Source of the DNA: CAWDCV01 sp963728125
GTDB lineage: Bacteria > Actinomycetota > Actinomycetes > CAWDCV01
Length of the DNA stretch: 64,000 nucleotides
Assembly: GCA_963728125.1 (NCBI GenBank)
Contig: CAVSIZ010000009.1
Coordinates: 210,440-274,439 of the forward strand
Direction of reading: 5' to 3'
Part shown: positions 43,190 through 51,193 of the stretch, piece after piece
How positions within the stretch are numbered: the stretch's first letter is position 1
Layout: every line of letters begins with the position of its first letter
Translations under genes and position numbers: made by a program
The notes under the pieces: generated by a model
Seen by the model: the letters and a program-made list of their open reading frames with translations, nothing else
What the model was told of the DNA's origin: nothing
Database searches by the model: none

Positions 43190-43418
43190 TCGAGAGGTCG
43201 CTAGCCCGCACCGGCCGCGCTATCGAGCTGATCGCCTACCTGTACCGGGAAGGGCCCACCAGGATGAAGGGCCTGTGTTCCGCGCACGTCAACCCGCGCA
43301 TGATCGCCTCGTGGGACGGCGATCTGTCCGGGACCGAGCCGCACACTGCGCCGTTGGTTGGCGCATCGCGCGGCTGATTCAGCTGCTTCAGCGGCTCGTC
43401 CGCGCAGCTGAGATCGTC
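43186..43418 (+). pseudogene. MobA relaxase, N-terminal fragment
   Basis: GTG 43186 starts RTGRAIELIAYLYREGPTR, then HVNPRMIASWDGDLSGTEPHTAP. This matches the start of actinobacterial MobA/VirD2-like relaxases (GLLxYLYGPGR...NPHIVAAWDGD) with small losses. A shift near 43350 leads into RLIQLLQRLVRAAE, the next family segment. The sequence then stops at the right attachment site. The His triad and the rest of the relaxase are missing. Confidence 0.65.
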
Positions 43419-43419
43419 T

Positions 43420-43440
43420 TTCAAATCCTGCCCCCGCTAC
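43420..43440. repeat. right attachment site
   Basis: Exact 21-base copy of the tRNA-fMet 3' end (TTCAAATCCTGCCCCCGCTA and one more base). The bases before it do not match the tRNA, so only the crossover segment is duplicated on that side. Confidence 0.83.
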
Positions 43441-43458
43441 CAAATAAGTGCAGGTCAG

Positions 43459-43490
43459 AGGCGTGATCACCGATCTTGGTGGTCGCGCCT
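43459..43490. terminator. hairpin downstream of the right attachment site
   Basis: AGGCGTGATCACC (43459-43471) pairs with GGTGGTCGCGCCT (43478-43490), including G-T pairs. It is homologous to the hairpin after the tRNA, and most changes keep the pairing. TTGATCGTTTGTCCGT follows, as on the left. Confidence 0.55.
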
Positions 43491-43732
43491 TTGATCGTTT
43501 GTCCGTCTGGCGTCCGTGAACTGGGCGACACCAGTCCGTCCCAGGCGATACCTAGGGCGACGCAACACGTCTTCGGACTCTGGACGCCGCGGGACCAATC
43601 CTCGCGCTGCCGGCAAGATCACATGGGTGTACGGATGCCGGCGAAGGTTGAGGCGACCGCCTTCTTCGTAGCGAGACTGCTCTCGGACGAAGCCTCGACT
43701 TAAGAAGCTGGTCCGACGCCCGCAAAGGACGA

Positions 43733-43860
43733 GTGGACCTGCTCACCCACCTGTTCGGTGAGGTCCCTTCAGCGGCGGAACTCGTCGAGCAGCTCAGGAA
43801 ATCGCGCGGCTGAGGGCGGAGGGCGCGCTCACCGAGAGGGAGTTCGAGGCAGTCGAAACC
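43733..43860 (+). pseudogene. SHOCT-domain fragment
   Basis: VDLLTHLFGEVPSAAELVEQLRK runs from GTG 43733. After a one-base shift near 43800 it continues IARLRAEGALTEREFEAV, the classic SHOCT C-terminal motif. No stop follows in that frame near the expected end. SHOCT tails are short oligomerisation modules on bacterial membrane proteins; no other domain is present. Confidence 0.45.
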
Positions 43861-43913
43861 GTCGTCCCACATGCTGCAGGACGACGGTTTCGCGTCACTC
43901 GACGATCACCCGG

Positions 43914-44189
43914 CTATTTGACCTCGGACCTCCGGATCAGCACCAGCCCGACGGCCAGCGGGATCACCAGCCACACAACTCCAGAAACTGCCAAGTTGGC
44001 CCACTGCTCGCCGGTCAGGTTGCCGTCGAACAGCGCACCTTGGGAGTAGTTGAAGTCCACCCACGGCTGCAGGTCGGCGAACCACTGCTGGCTTGTGGCG
44101 AGCAGCATCGTCAGCGTGGAGAGCACGAAGTTGTAGACGAAGTAGGCACTACTTCCGCAAGTCGCGGGTGGTTCTCGCTCGATCGCCAT
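43914..44189 (-). pseudogene. ABC-2 type permease, C-terminal fragment
   Basis: The frame reads YFVYNFVLSTLTMLLATSQQWFADLQPWVDFNYSQGALFDG, then GEQWANLAVSGVVWLVIPLAVGLVLIRRSEVK. This is the end of an actinobacterial ABC-2 permease (last two helices). The first two thirds and the ATPase partner are absent. The sequence before YFVY has no family similarity, so the break is near 44150. Confidence 0.65.
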
Positions 44190-44230
44190 TCAGCTCAGGT
44201 GATCGTGCACGCCGGTAGGATCGGCGGGTC

Positions 44231-44410
44231 TTGCGGGCGACGACCCGTGCTGCTGTCCGCCTGCCGACGGTGCTGGGTATCGGCGTGGTGAGCTTCGCGG
44301 CCGTGACGGTCCTGCACGAAGCCGGTGGGCACGGTGTCACGTGCCTGCTGGTGGGCGGTGAGGTGCTGGCAGTGTCCAGCACCGAGCTGCGCTGCGACGG
44401 TCCGGAGTGA
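44231..44410 (+). pseudogene. N-terminal fragment of a membrane protease-like protein (HEAGGH)
   Basis: A frame of 59 codons (TTG start) reads VLGIGVVSFAAVTVLHEAGGHGVTCLLVGGEVLAVSSTELRCDG. A hydrophobic helix is interrupted by HEAGGH, as in site-2 (M50-like) protease relatives of Actinobacteria. It ends at a TGA where an intact protein would continue for several helices. It could be a truncated gene or a frameshift. Confidence 0.45.
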
Positions 44411-44565
44411 GCAGGCGTTGAAGGCGTTCGACGTGCGTCGCCCAGACACCCTGCTCTTCCGTTGTCATCGTTGCGGCGAAGTTGTCGCGGGGACTAATTG
44501 ATGGCGTGCGACCGGCGGGAAAGGCTGCTGCCGCCATCCTCAAGCCCGATGAAGGACGCGAGGGG

Positions 44566-44814
44566 CTACAGAGTGGGGTCGTCGTAGACGCGTCGCTCTT
44601 CCACGACCTGGCGCTGCGGGGCGACGGGACGCTCCACGCGGGCGATCCGGCGGCGCGGACCCCAGACGAGCAACGTCATGACGAGTCCCAGCGCGCCCAC
44701 GGCCATCAGGATCAGCCCGACCACGTCCAGGTCGATGCCCGCCATGGACGCCTCGACCGCGAAGGTCAGTATGGCGCCCACGGCGAGAAGGAAGATGCTG
44801 ACACCGATACCCAT
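44566..44814 (-). CDS. DUF6458 small membrane protein
   Basis: About 82 residues. Two helices, MGIGVSIFLLAVGAILTFAVEA and LDVVGLILMAVGALGLVMTLLVW, are separated by a short loop (MAGIDLD). A basic tail (GPRRRIARVERP) and a charged end (EERRVYDD) follow. This pattern is the DUF6458 family, common in Actinobacteria and of unknown function. ATG at 44814 has GGAGG upstream. It is intact, unlike its neighbours. Confidence 0.8.
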   Translation of the reverse strand: MGIGVSIFLLAVGAILTFAVEASMAGIDLDVVGLILMAVGALGLVMTLLVWGPRRRIARVERPVAPQRQVVEERRVYDDPTL

Positions 44815-45314
44815 TGGCTGCGCCTCCACATCAGGGAGCCGCCCACGCGGCTCCGCTCGGGATCAGCTACCCCATCGCCCCAACGATCGCCCGCGTTACC
44901 CCAGCAGGTCGTGACCCCGCGCCGCGCCGGTTGTTGACCAGTCGTGTCGACGGTCGTTGACCGGGCACGGATGACCGGCGTGTCCCTAAGGAGGTTGGTT
45001 GCCCCTTGGAGCCCGGCGAGGACGCGCCGCTCGGCCGATCGCGCCGAGGTGATGGCGGATGACACAACGGCCTTGATGCCGTCCATGGCGAAGAACGGCG
45101 AAAAGGGCGGCGGTCAAGATGCAGCGGCGGCCAGGAGCCCCGGCTACGTCAGCGCATTTTCGCCACGGTGCCTGCGGTGCGCGTTGATCCCCGTCGGTGA
45201 CGGGTAGCACGTGACGGGTATCAACGACCTGGGATTGTGGTGATGAAACGATGAGCGCATCGGTGCAGGCGGTCCGTGCTTGGTGCAGCTGGGAGGCGAT
45301 TGGAGCGACCGCGC
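44815..45314. other. 500 bases without a recognisable gene
   Basis: Several short open frames exist but none has a ribosome-binding site with family sequence. GACGGGTA is repeated at about 45198 and 45213. Nothing else is clear. Confidence 0.5.
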
Positions 45315-46025
45315 ATGGAGTTTACTAACCCTGCGGGCAGGATCATTGTGCCGCTTCATTTGTCCACGGTGAAGAATGCGCGAGAGCTGGTTGAGGAGTT
45401 GACGGCTGCCGGCGTCAACTGGTTCCGGATTGGTCTCGATCTCATTACAGCCGGCGAAGCGCGGGCGGTATTGTCGATGGTTCAGGAGCTGGACGGACAT
45501 GTGCTGTGGGACGGCAAGTTCAACGACATCCCTGACTCTGTGGCGGCCGCTACACAGCAGGTGGCCTCGTGGGGTGTGGATCTGCTGACCGCGCACGCAT
45601 CGGCGGGACGGGAATCCCTGCGGGCCGCCGTTGACAACCGAGGGTCAGCAAAGGTGGTCGCGGTGACCGTTCTAACCACAATGGGCAGCCTCGAGGCGCA
45701 ACGAATCTTTCTGCGTTCGCCCACGGTGGCCGCGAGCATATTCGCCGAAGACGCGGCCAACGTTGGTTGTGAGGGAGTCATTTGCGGGCCCCGAGACCTC
45801 CCGACGATAGCCCATTTAAGGCGCCCACTGATTCGCGTCACACCGCTTGTGGTACCTGAGTGGGGGGCGCCGAATCCAGGCACCATCACCCCGAGCGATG
45901 CGGTCCGGGGGGGTGCGGATTACCTAATCATCAATCGTCCGATTCTCGAACCTCCACCTGAGGTCGACTCACGCTTGAAAGCGGTGGAGAAGATCATCGA
46001 TGAGATTGCCACCGTCATACCGTGA
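45315..46025 (+). CDS. orotidine 5'-phosphate decarboxylase-like protein
   Basis: About 236 residues. A (beta/alpha)8 protein of the OMPDC superfamily: IIVPLHLSTVKNARELVEEL, FRIGLDLI, HVLWDGKFNDIPDSVAAAT (the catalytic D-x-K-x-x-D-I-P), LLTAHASAGRESL, VVAVTVLTTM, GCEGVICGPRDL, and a phosphate-binding PGTITPSDAVRGGADYLIINRPIL. The Lys-Asp pair is present, so decarboxylase chemistry is plausible. It is an orphan in the accessory region, far from pyrimidine genes, and its third positions look less GC-rich than those of the neighbours. Acquisition by transfer is likely. It may be specialised (hexulose-phosphate synthase-like) rather than the housekeeping PyrF. Confidence 0.78.
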   Translation: MEFTNPAGRIIVPLHLSTVKNARELVEELTAAGVNWFRIGLDLITAGEARAVLSMVQELDGHVLWDGKFNDIPDSVAAATQQVASWGVDLLTAHASAGRESLRAAVDNRGSAKVVAVTVLTTMGSLEAQRIFLRSPTVAASIFAEDAANVGCEGVICGPRDLPTIAHLRRPLIRVTPLVVPEWGAPNPGTITPSDAVRGGADYLIINRPILEPPPEVDSRLKAVEKIIDEIATVIP

Positions 46026-46096
46026 CCCCCGGGCGTCCCGGGCAGGTGAACGGCACCGCCCACGACCGTGTTCGCGACCACAGCCACGCGGCCTGC

Positions 46097-46441
46097 CTAC
46101 TCGCTACTGCGGTCTGGACCTGGCCGCCGCTCCCTCGAGGACGGCCTCGTCGTGTTGAACTGACCTTGCGCCGACTCGTCTGGCGCCAACCCGGAGCCGC
46201 TCCATCGGCCGGGCGCCTGACATCGTCGGGGAGGGCCAGTGAACCAACTGGCGGGCCGCCGCCAGCAGCCCCGGCATCGAGACACCGTCACCGCCACGGC
46301 ACTTCCATAAGCCTTCAGCGGCGAGACCCGCGGCAGACCGAAGCCGGGCACGTAGGCGTTGAGATAGACCCGATCCTGGCACTGCAGATCCAGCACCACC
46401 TGCCCGTCGAGCACCTCGTTGACCGTCACCGGCATGGCCAT
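46097..46441 (-). pseudogene. fragment of an unidentified actinobacterial protein
   Basis: ATG 46441 follows AGGGTGG. The frame begins AMPVTVNEVLDGQVVLDLQCQDRVYLNAYVPG. This opening recalls a family of actinobacterial proteins of mobile regions that start VNEVLDGHV-LD-DRIYLN-YVP, which I cannot name. After YVPG the frame becomes Arg-rich and unlike anything known. It is therefore probably a truncated or frameshifted copy. Confidence 0.35.
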
Positions 46442-46553
46442 ACCGCCACCCTGGCCCGCCCCAGCCCCGCCCGAACCAGGGTCAGCGTCACCGCACCAGC
46501 TACCAACCGCAGCGATCCCACCAAGCCGACCTCCCACCTCGGCGGTTGTCTGC

Positions 46554-46850
46554 ATGTCCGAGGAAGAGGAAGAGTTACACCCCGGCGTATCGGCGTGAGG
46601 CTGCGCATCTGGTGATCGACACCGGCGGCCGATCGCGCAGGTGGCCAAGGAGATCGGGGTCGGTGAGCAGCTGCTGGGCCGGTGGGTCGCTCGGGAGCGG
46701 GCGAGGATGACCGATGCGCCGGCGGCGTTGGATGTCGACGAGCGGGCCGAGCTGGACCGGCTGCGCGCGGAGAACGCCGAGCTGCGGATGGACCGGGAGT
46801 TCCTGAAAAAAGCCGCGGCCTTCTTCGCCACCGACAATCAGAATCGGTAG
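46554..46850 (+). pseudogene. IS3 transposase OrfA, frameshifted
   Basis: Read across two indels (near 46557 and 46626) this gives MPRKRKSYTPAYRREAAHLV, then AQVAKEIGVGEQLLGRWVARERARM and a leucine-zipper-like tail DERAELDRLRAENAELRMDREFLKKAAAFFA. This is the helix-turn-helix plus coiled coil of OrfA. The -1 frameshift to OrfB usual in IS3 could lie near the A-rich 'tgaaaaaag' at about 46804. Confidence 0.75.
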
Positions 46851-46861
46851 CGGCACAGCCG

Positions 46862-47759
46862 GTAGAGGCCTACCGGTTGATGGCGGCGGAGAAGGCCAAC
46901 TTCAGATCGCTCGGATGGCGCGGCTGCTCGAGGTGTCGCGGTCGGGCTACTACGACTGGGCCCGCCGGGAGGCGGCCGGCCCGAGCCCGGCGCAGCAGCG
47001 GCGCATCGACCTGACCGCCAAGATCGTGCACGCACCATGCCGACTCCGACTCAGATCTACGGGTCGCCGCGGATCCTGGCCGACCTGCGCGAGGCCGGGG
47101 AACAGGTGTCAGGCAAGACGGTCGCCAAGCTGATGCGGCAGGCCGGGATCGTCGGGATCAGCCCACGCGGCTTCGTGCCCGGTCACCACCCAGGCCGGCC
47201 TGGACCCGCACCCGGTCGCCGGACCTGGTCGGACGCCGCTTCGACCGGGGCCAGCTGAACCGGGTGTGGACCTCCGACATCACCTACCTGCCCACCGGGC
47301 AGGGCTGGCTGTACCTGTGCGCGGTCCGCGACGGCTGCTCCCGCCGGGTCGTCGGCTGGGTCGATCGAGGACCACCTGCGCACCGACCTGGTCGAGGCCG
47401 CACTCCGGCGAGCGGTCACCCTGCGCGGCGAGCTGCCCGCCAAGGTGATCTTCCACGCCGACCGCGGCACCCAGTACACCTCCCAGCAGCTCGCCGACGC
47501 CTGCGCCGACCTGCCCGTGCTCCAGTCCATCGGCCGGACCGGGGTGTGCTGGGACAACGCCGCCGCCGAATCGTTCTGGTCCACGCTGAAGACCGAGTTC
47601 TACAACCGCCGCTACTGGCCCACCAAAACCGAGGCCCGGCTGGCCGTCGGCGCCTGGATCGAGGAACGCTACAACCGGCGCCGACGCCACTCCGCGATCG
47701 GCATGATCAGCCCAGTACGGTTCGAAGAACTCCACACCCAGACGGCACAAGCCGCCTGA
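46862..47759 (+). pseudogene. IS3 transposase OrfB, frameshifted
   Basis: Fragments in three frames join to VEAYRLMAAEKANF, ARLLEVSRSGYYDWARRE, QIYGSPRILADLREAGEQVSGKTVAKLMRQAGI, RVWTSDITYLPTGQGWLYL (first Asp), IFHADRGTQYTSQQLADA (second Asp), WDNAAAESFWSTLKTEFYNRRYW (Glu) and RRRRHSAIGMISPVRFEEL. The DDE triad is thus recognisable. Breaks lie near 46905, 47035, 47185 and 47365. It is not functional as written. Confidence 0.8.
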
Positions 47760-47800
47760 CCGCGTGTCCGCCAGATGGGGTCAGAGGCGAAGCCTCACTG

Positions 47801-47827
47801 GTGGTTTAGTGATGGGCGGTGAACATC
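47801..47827. repeat. motif copy 1 (GTGGTTTAGTGATGGGCGGT...)
   Basis: First of three near-identical copies. The motif ends in GTGAAC. It lies 19 bases after the IS3 right end. Here the GTG opens only three codons (GTG AAC ATC TAG). Confidence 0.7.
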
Positions 47828-48046
47828 TAGTCGTTGTTGGACGGCGTTCGATCCGTCTAGCCGGGAATCGGGTCAGGCTCGAGTGCGCGGCTGCGGCCGC
47901 GGTCGCTTGAGCAGCGGGTGAACATCAGGCTTCGGGGCGGACCTTCCGCACTGCTGACGTAGCAACCATTTGGTGGGGCCCTCTTCCGCATCTTGATCGC
48001 GCGATGGAGGCTCGCGCCGGTGACATACGGAATCGGGTGGGCGTAG

Positions 48047-49496
48047 ATGAGCAATAGTGACGAGCAGGTGGCGGCGGCGCTCACCGCCTGGAGAACGCGT
48101 GGACGAGTGAAGGCTTGGAAACGCCGCATTCTGGTACTCGTCGGCGAGCGCAGGAACGCTCCCCGGCGGGACGAGGGCCACCACCTGTCCGCGGCGCAGC
48201 CGCGTGATTTTGCCTCGCCGACGGTGGGCCAGGTCGTGATCGCGGCGCTGATCGGCGGTGTGGCGGGCGCCGCGCTGGCGCCGCGGCCCAGCAGGGTCGG
48301 CGCGGTGGTGTCGACGATCGGTGGCGCCGTGCTGCTGGGGGTTGGGAAGGTCTTCGCTTACGCGGGGCGGCGACCCATCGACAACCAGGCGTTGTGGTAC
48401 CGGATCCTGGCGAGCGGCGCATTGGTGGCTCCACTCGGGTGGCTCGCGGGCGTGACGACCAGCGCGCGAGCGACCCAGATCGGGACCGCAACGGGGATGC
48501 TCGCGGGGCTTTTGGGGGTACGTCCGCAGAAGGTCGTGCTTGGACCGCTGGTGGGCGCGGCGATCGGTCGGGCGTTGCAGGTGAGCGGACGCCGGCCGCC
48601 GCCAGCGGCGGTGGCGACGGTCACGATGGTGATCTACCGGATGGTGTCGGCGGCAGTGTTCCGAGACGCCCAGGTGACACTGCTGGCTGTACGCGCGAGG
48701 GCCGCCGACCTGCCGTTCGTCGTGCCGTTGGAGGCGCGGTCCCGCTATGTGGGCGTCGACTATCTGCGCTCGCTGGCCGAGGTGCTCGGTGGCACCTACG
48801 TTCGCGACGCCGCCGACGCCGGCATCATCCCCTCGCTGGACGAGCTGGCGGGTCCCGACCTGGATCCCGCCGCTGTTGACCTCCGGGTACGCGAGTTCTA
48901 CGAGCACACCACGCGCTTCGCGCTGGACATCGTTCCCCAGTGGCGGATTTGGGTCCGTCCCGGGTACCTGCTCTACAGCTCGCTTGTGGCGAGGCCGCTC
49001 GGTCAGGCGAACGTGCCGATGAACCAACGCCAGGCCCTGCGGGGCGTGCGCAGCCGGATCGACACGATCGACGTGGATAGCGACGAGATCGTCGACATCC
49101 GCGGGTGGATCCGGTCCTTCGCCGCCACTGGCGAACCGATCTATGTCGGGATCTACACCACCTATCGCCACGACGACCGCGGCTACGTCAGTGTGGGATT
49201 CCCGTTGCCGCAGTCCAGCTTCACCGCGACCCTGGCGCCATGCGCACGAGCTGGTGGTGGCCTGATGTTGACAAGTCGCAGCACGTTGCCGCATCGCCGG
49301 CCATTACCTGACCTTCATCGAGCCAGGATCGCGCGAGCTGACGACACTGGAGGTACCGGGTTTCAAAGAGGAACTCGACGTCTACGTCGACGACGGCGAG
49401 GTGCGCGCGGATCACGCGTTCTGGCTCTTCGGGCTGCCCTTCCTGGTGCTGCGCTACCGCATCCGCCGCAAACCTGCCCTGACCTCATCTGACTGA
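48047..49496 (+). CDS. unidentified membrane protein, one frameshift
   Basis: ATG 48047. Residues 55-175 hold about four hydrophobic segments (VVIAALIGGVAGAALAP, AVVSTIGGAVLLGVGKVFAY, ILASGALVAPLGWLAGV, ATGMLAGLLGV). A soluble part of about 300 residues follows: RYVGVDYLRSLAEVLGGTYV, YEHTTRFALDIVPQW, RPGYLLYSSLVARPLGQANVPMNQ, EPIYVGIYTTYRHDDRGYVSVGFPLP. Near 49295 the frame shifts by one, then GHYLTFIEPGSRELTTLEVPGFKEELDVYVDD and FGLPFLVLRYRIRRKP end at TGA 49494. The whole is about 480 residues. I recognise no named domain; it looks like a conserved actinobacterial membrane protein. Confidence 0.65.
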
Positions 49497-49908
49497 CCTC
49501 GGGGATCCGCGGACGGCCGCGGCCGTCCGAGGATCCCGGAGCTCGATCCGCAAGGCCTCGTCCAACGGCATGATGCCGCCCTTGGCGCGCCACAGTTCCA
49601 GGTCGTCGCCGCCACGCGCGGCGATCAGATTGCAGCAACCCTGTCGGTGCCCTGCACACCGGATGAGGTCATTCGCGCCAACGAGTGCGCGCACTAGTCA
49701 TGTGCGGAGCCATGACGCTTGGAAGAAGCAGATGGGGGAGTGGTACCTGTTGCCCGGCGAGCAGATCGGCTAGCACACGGTCCTCCAGATGCCTGTGCTA
49801 CGCTGTGGTTTATTGATGGGCGGTGAAGATCTACATGTGTGTCCGCGTCGAGGATCTGCCGCAGGTTCGGCTTTCGGACGGAGGCGGCAACGGCCACGGA
49901 CTGAACCG
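49497..49908. other. intergenic region with motif copy 2
   Basis: No convincing gene. The second motif copy is at 49805-49831. Its GTG at 49823 opens a frame KIYMCVRVEDLPQVRLSDGG that runs on antisense to the HAAS gene, so it is not believed. Confidence 0.45.
49805..49831. repeat. motif copy 2 (GTGGTTTATTGATGGGCGGT...)
   Basis: Second copy, ending GTGAAGATC. It shares CTxxGTGGTTTA and 22 further bases with copies 1 and 3, apart from T/G and G/C changes. Confidence 0.72.
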
Positions 49909-50505
49909 TCAGACTTCGGCCGGATTGGTGGTTGGGTGGCGGCGCACCTGCCATCCGAGGTACAACGCGCTCGGCAGCCCGGCCACGAAAAGCAGAAGCT
50001 CCGCGGGCCCGGGCGACGAAGGGGGCTCGTCCACGCGCTCTCCGATGGGGCGGGTGTCGCCGGGGGGCAGCGACTCTTCGCTTCCGCTCGGGCCGGCGGT
50101 GACGAAGCCGAGGCTGAGAAGCACGATGGGCAGAAGCAACAGCAGGGCGCCGACGAGCTTGTCCCGGCCGGACCAGACCTGGGAGGCGAAGACGAGGACG
50201 GTGCCGATCAGCCAGCCGATGAACGGCACGATCAAGGCGACGAGCGCGACGATCTCCAGCTTGCCGGCGCGTTGGTCGCCGTGCAAGGGGGGCGGTTCGG
50301 CGGCCTCGACGATGTCCTCGGGCGGCCCGAGTCGGTCCAGCACGTTGCGCACCGCCGCTTCCCCGGCCGGCTGCTCCTGGCGCAGCGCGGTCTCGATGTG
50401 CCCGCGGATCTCGGCGACGAGCTCGGTCCGGCGGCCGCGCGGCATGTGCCCCGCGGCATGGTCCAGTCGACGCAGGTAATCGTCGATCAGGCGGTCACTC
50501 TCCAT
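49909..50505 (-). CDS. HAAS-domain membrane protein (PadR partner)
   Basis: About 198 residues (ATG 50505; ATG 50514 is also possible). The N-terminal 80 residues are the HAAS domain (IDDYLRRLDHAAGHMPRGRRTELVAEIRGHIETAL, VLDRLGPPEDIVEAAEPP). Then come two helices (LEIVALVALIVPFIGWLIGTVLVF and LVGALLLLLPIVLLSLGFV) and a third near the C-terminus (ELLLFVAGLPSALYLGW). HAAS proteins are encoded with PadR regulators and are thought to transduce or bind signals at the membrane. It overlaps the padR gene by about ten bases. Confidence 0.85.
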   Translation of the reverse strand: MESDRLIDDYLRRLDHAAGHMPRGRRTELVAEIRGHIETALRQEQPAGEAAVRNVLDRLGPPEDIVEAAEPPPLHGDQRAGKLEIVALVALIVPFIGWLIGTVLVFASQVWSGRDKLVGALLLLLPIVLLSLGFVTAGPSGSEESLPPGDTRPIGERVDEPPSSPGPAELLLFVAGLPSALYLGWQVRRHPTTNPAEV

Positions 50506-50869
50506 CGTGTGCATTGCCTTTCCCTCCGTTGAGGATTGCGTCCACTGAATCCCGGAACCTGGCCCACTCCGTCACGAAGGACGCCAGCGCGGCGTGCCCG
50601 GATTCGGTGAGTTGGTAGTACCGGCGGGGGGGTCCGTATTCGGACTCGCGCCAGGTCGTGGTGACCAGCTGGTCCTTGCGCAGCCGGGTGAGCAGCGGGT
50701 AGATCGTCCCTTCGCTGGTGATCAGCCCGGCGCTGTCGGACAGCTCGCGGACCAGTTCGAAGCCGTACCGCTCGCCGTCGCGGAGCAGGGCGAGCACGCA
50801 GTACTCGACGGTGCCTCGGCGCAGCTGCGATAGGCCGTTACGTGCCTCGCCCTGTTGCATGCGGCGCAT
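50495..50869 (-). CDS. PadR family transcriptional regulator
   Basis: A 124-residue winged helix-turn-helix: QLRRGTVEYCVLALLRDGERYGFELVREL, LITSEGTIYPLLTRLRKDQLVTTTWRESEYGPPRRYYQLTESGHAALASF, then a dimerisation helix. The GxIYP turn and GPPRRYY wing are diagnostic. PadR proteins repress until a ligand binds. It probably represses its own padR-HAAS operon. ATG 50869 or 50860. It is the last certain actinobacterial gene before the junction. Confidence 0.9.
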   Translation of the reverse strand: MRRMQQGEARNGLSQLRRGTVEYCVLALLRDGERYGFELVRELSDSAGLITSEGTIYPLLTRLRKDQLVTTTWRESEYGPPRRYYQLTESGHAALASFVTEWARFRDSVDAILNGGKGNAHDGE

Positions 50870-51088
50870 GGTACCTTGTCGCGCAGCACCTCCGTCTACT
50901 CCACGTCTTCCCGAGGCGAAGACTGATGCGGGAACGGGACGTCGTCGGTGTAGATCCGGTGGGATGGGCACTCGTTCCGGGCGAGTGCGGAACAAGGACG
51001 GCTCCACAGCGCAGTCCCGTTCCTGCGCTGCGCGCGGTATATCGATGTCGTCCTGACCGCCAGCCACCTGAAGGCACACAAGCCAGTA

Positions 51089-51114
51089 GTGGTTTATTGA
51101 TGGGCGGTGAAGAC
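51089..51114. repeat. motif copy 3 (GTGGTTTATTGATGGGCGGT...)
   Basis: Third copy, identical to copy 2 over its first 24 bases. Its GTG (51107) opens a 28-codon frame beginning KTGDCRVHEDRLVVAERL, ending TAG 51193; there is no known similarity. Confidence 0.72.
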
Positions 51115-51193
51115 GGGGGATTGTCGTGTCCACGAGGACCGACTAGTGGTGGCTGAGCGTCTGCCGGGCGTAACACCGCGGCTGCTTGCCTAG

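Larger units (their letters stand above)
42149..43440 (+). mobile_element. relic of an integrative mobilizable element at tRNA-fMet
   Basis: The 1.3 kb between the two tRNA-derived repeats carries an excisionase-like gene, a mobC-like gene and the first fifth of a mobA relaxase. No integrase is present and the relaxase ends two bases before the right repeat. Actinobacterial mobilizable elements usually have int-xis-(rep)-mobC-mobA next to a tRNA, so most of the element is deleted. The 300 bases from 42198 to 42498 show no gene. Confidence 0.75.
46528..47782 (+). mobile_element. decayed IS3-family insertion sequence
   Basis: Two overlapping transposase genes (orfA helix-turn-helix, orfB DDE integrase) with at least five indels. 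The right end CCGCCAGATGGGGTC (47768) and a poor inverted match GACCTCCCACCTCGGCGG (46528) may be the terminal repeats. No target duplication is evident. The two-gene layout suggests the family; the subgroup is not resolved. Confidence 0.7.

Noticed and set aside
43420..43440. second tRNA-fMet
   Set aside because: Only the T-loop and 3' acceptor are present; D and anticodon arms are missing, so it is an attachment-site copy.
49485..49694. 69-codon minus-strand ORF
   Set aside because: It overlaps the end of the membrane-protein gene; no ribosome-binding site and no family similarity.
49823..50479. 218-codon ORF starting at motif copy 2
   Set aside because: Most of it is antisense to the HAAS gene, and the composition is that of a shadow frame.
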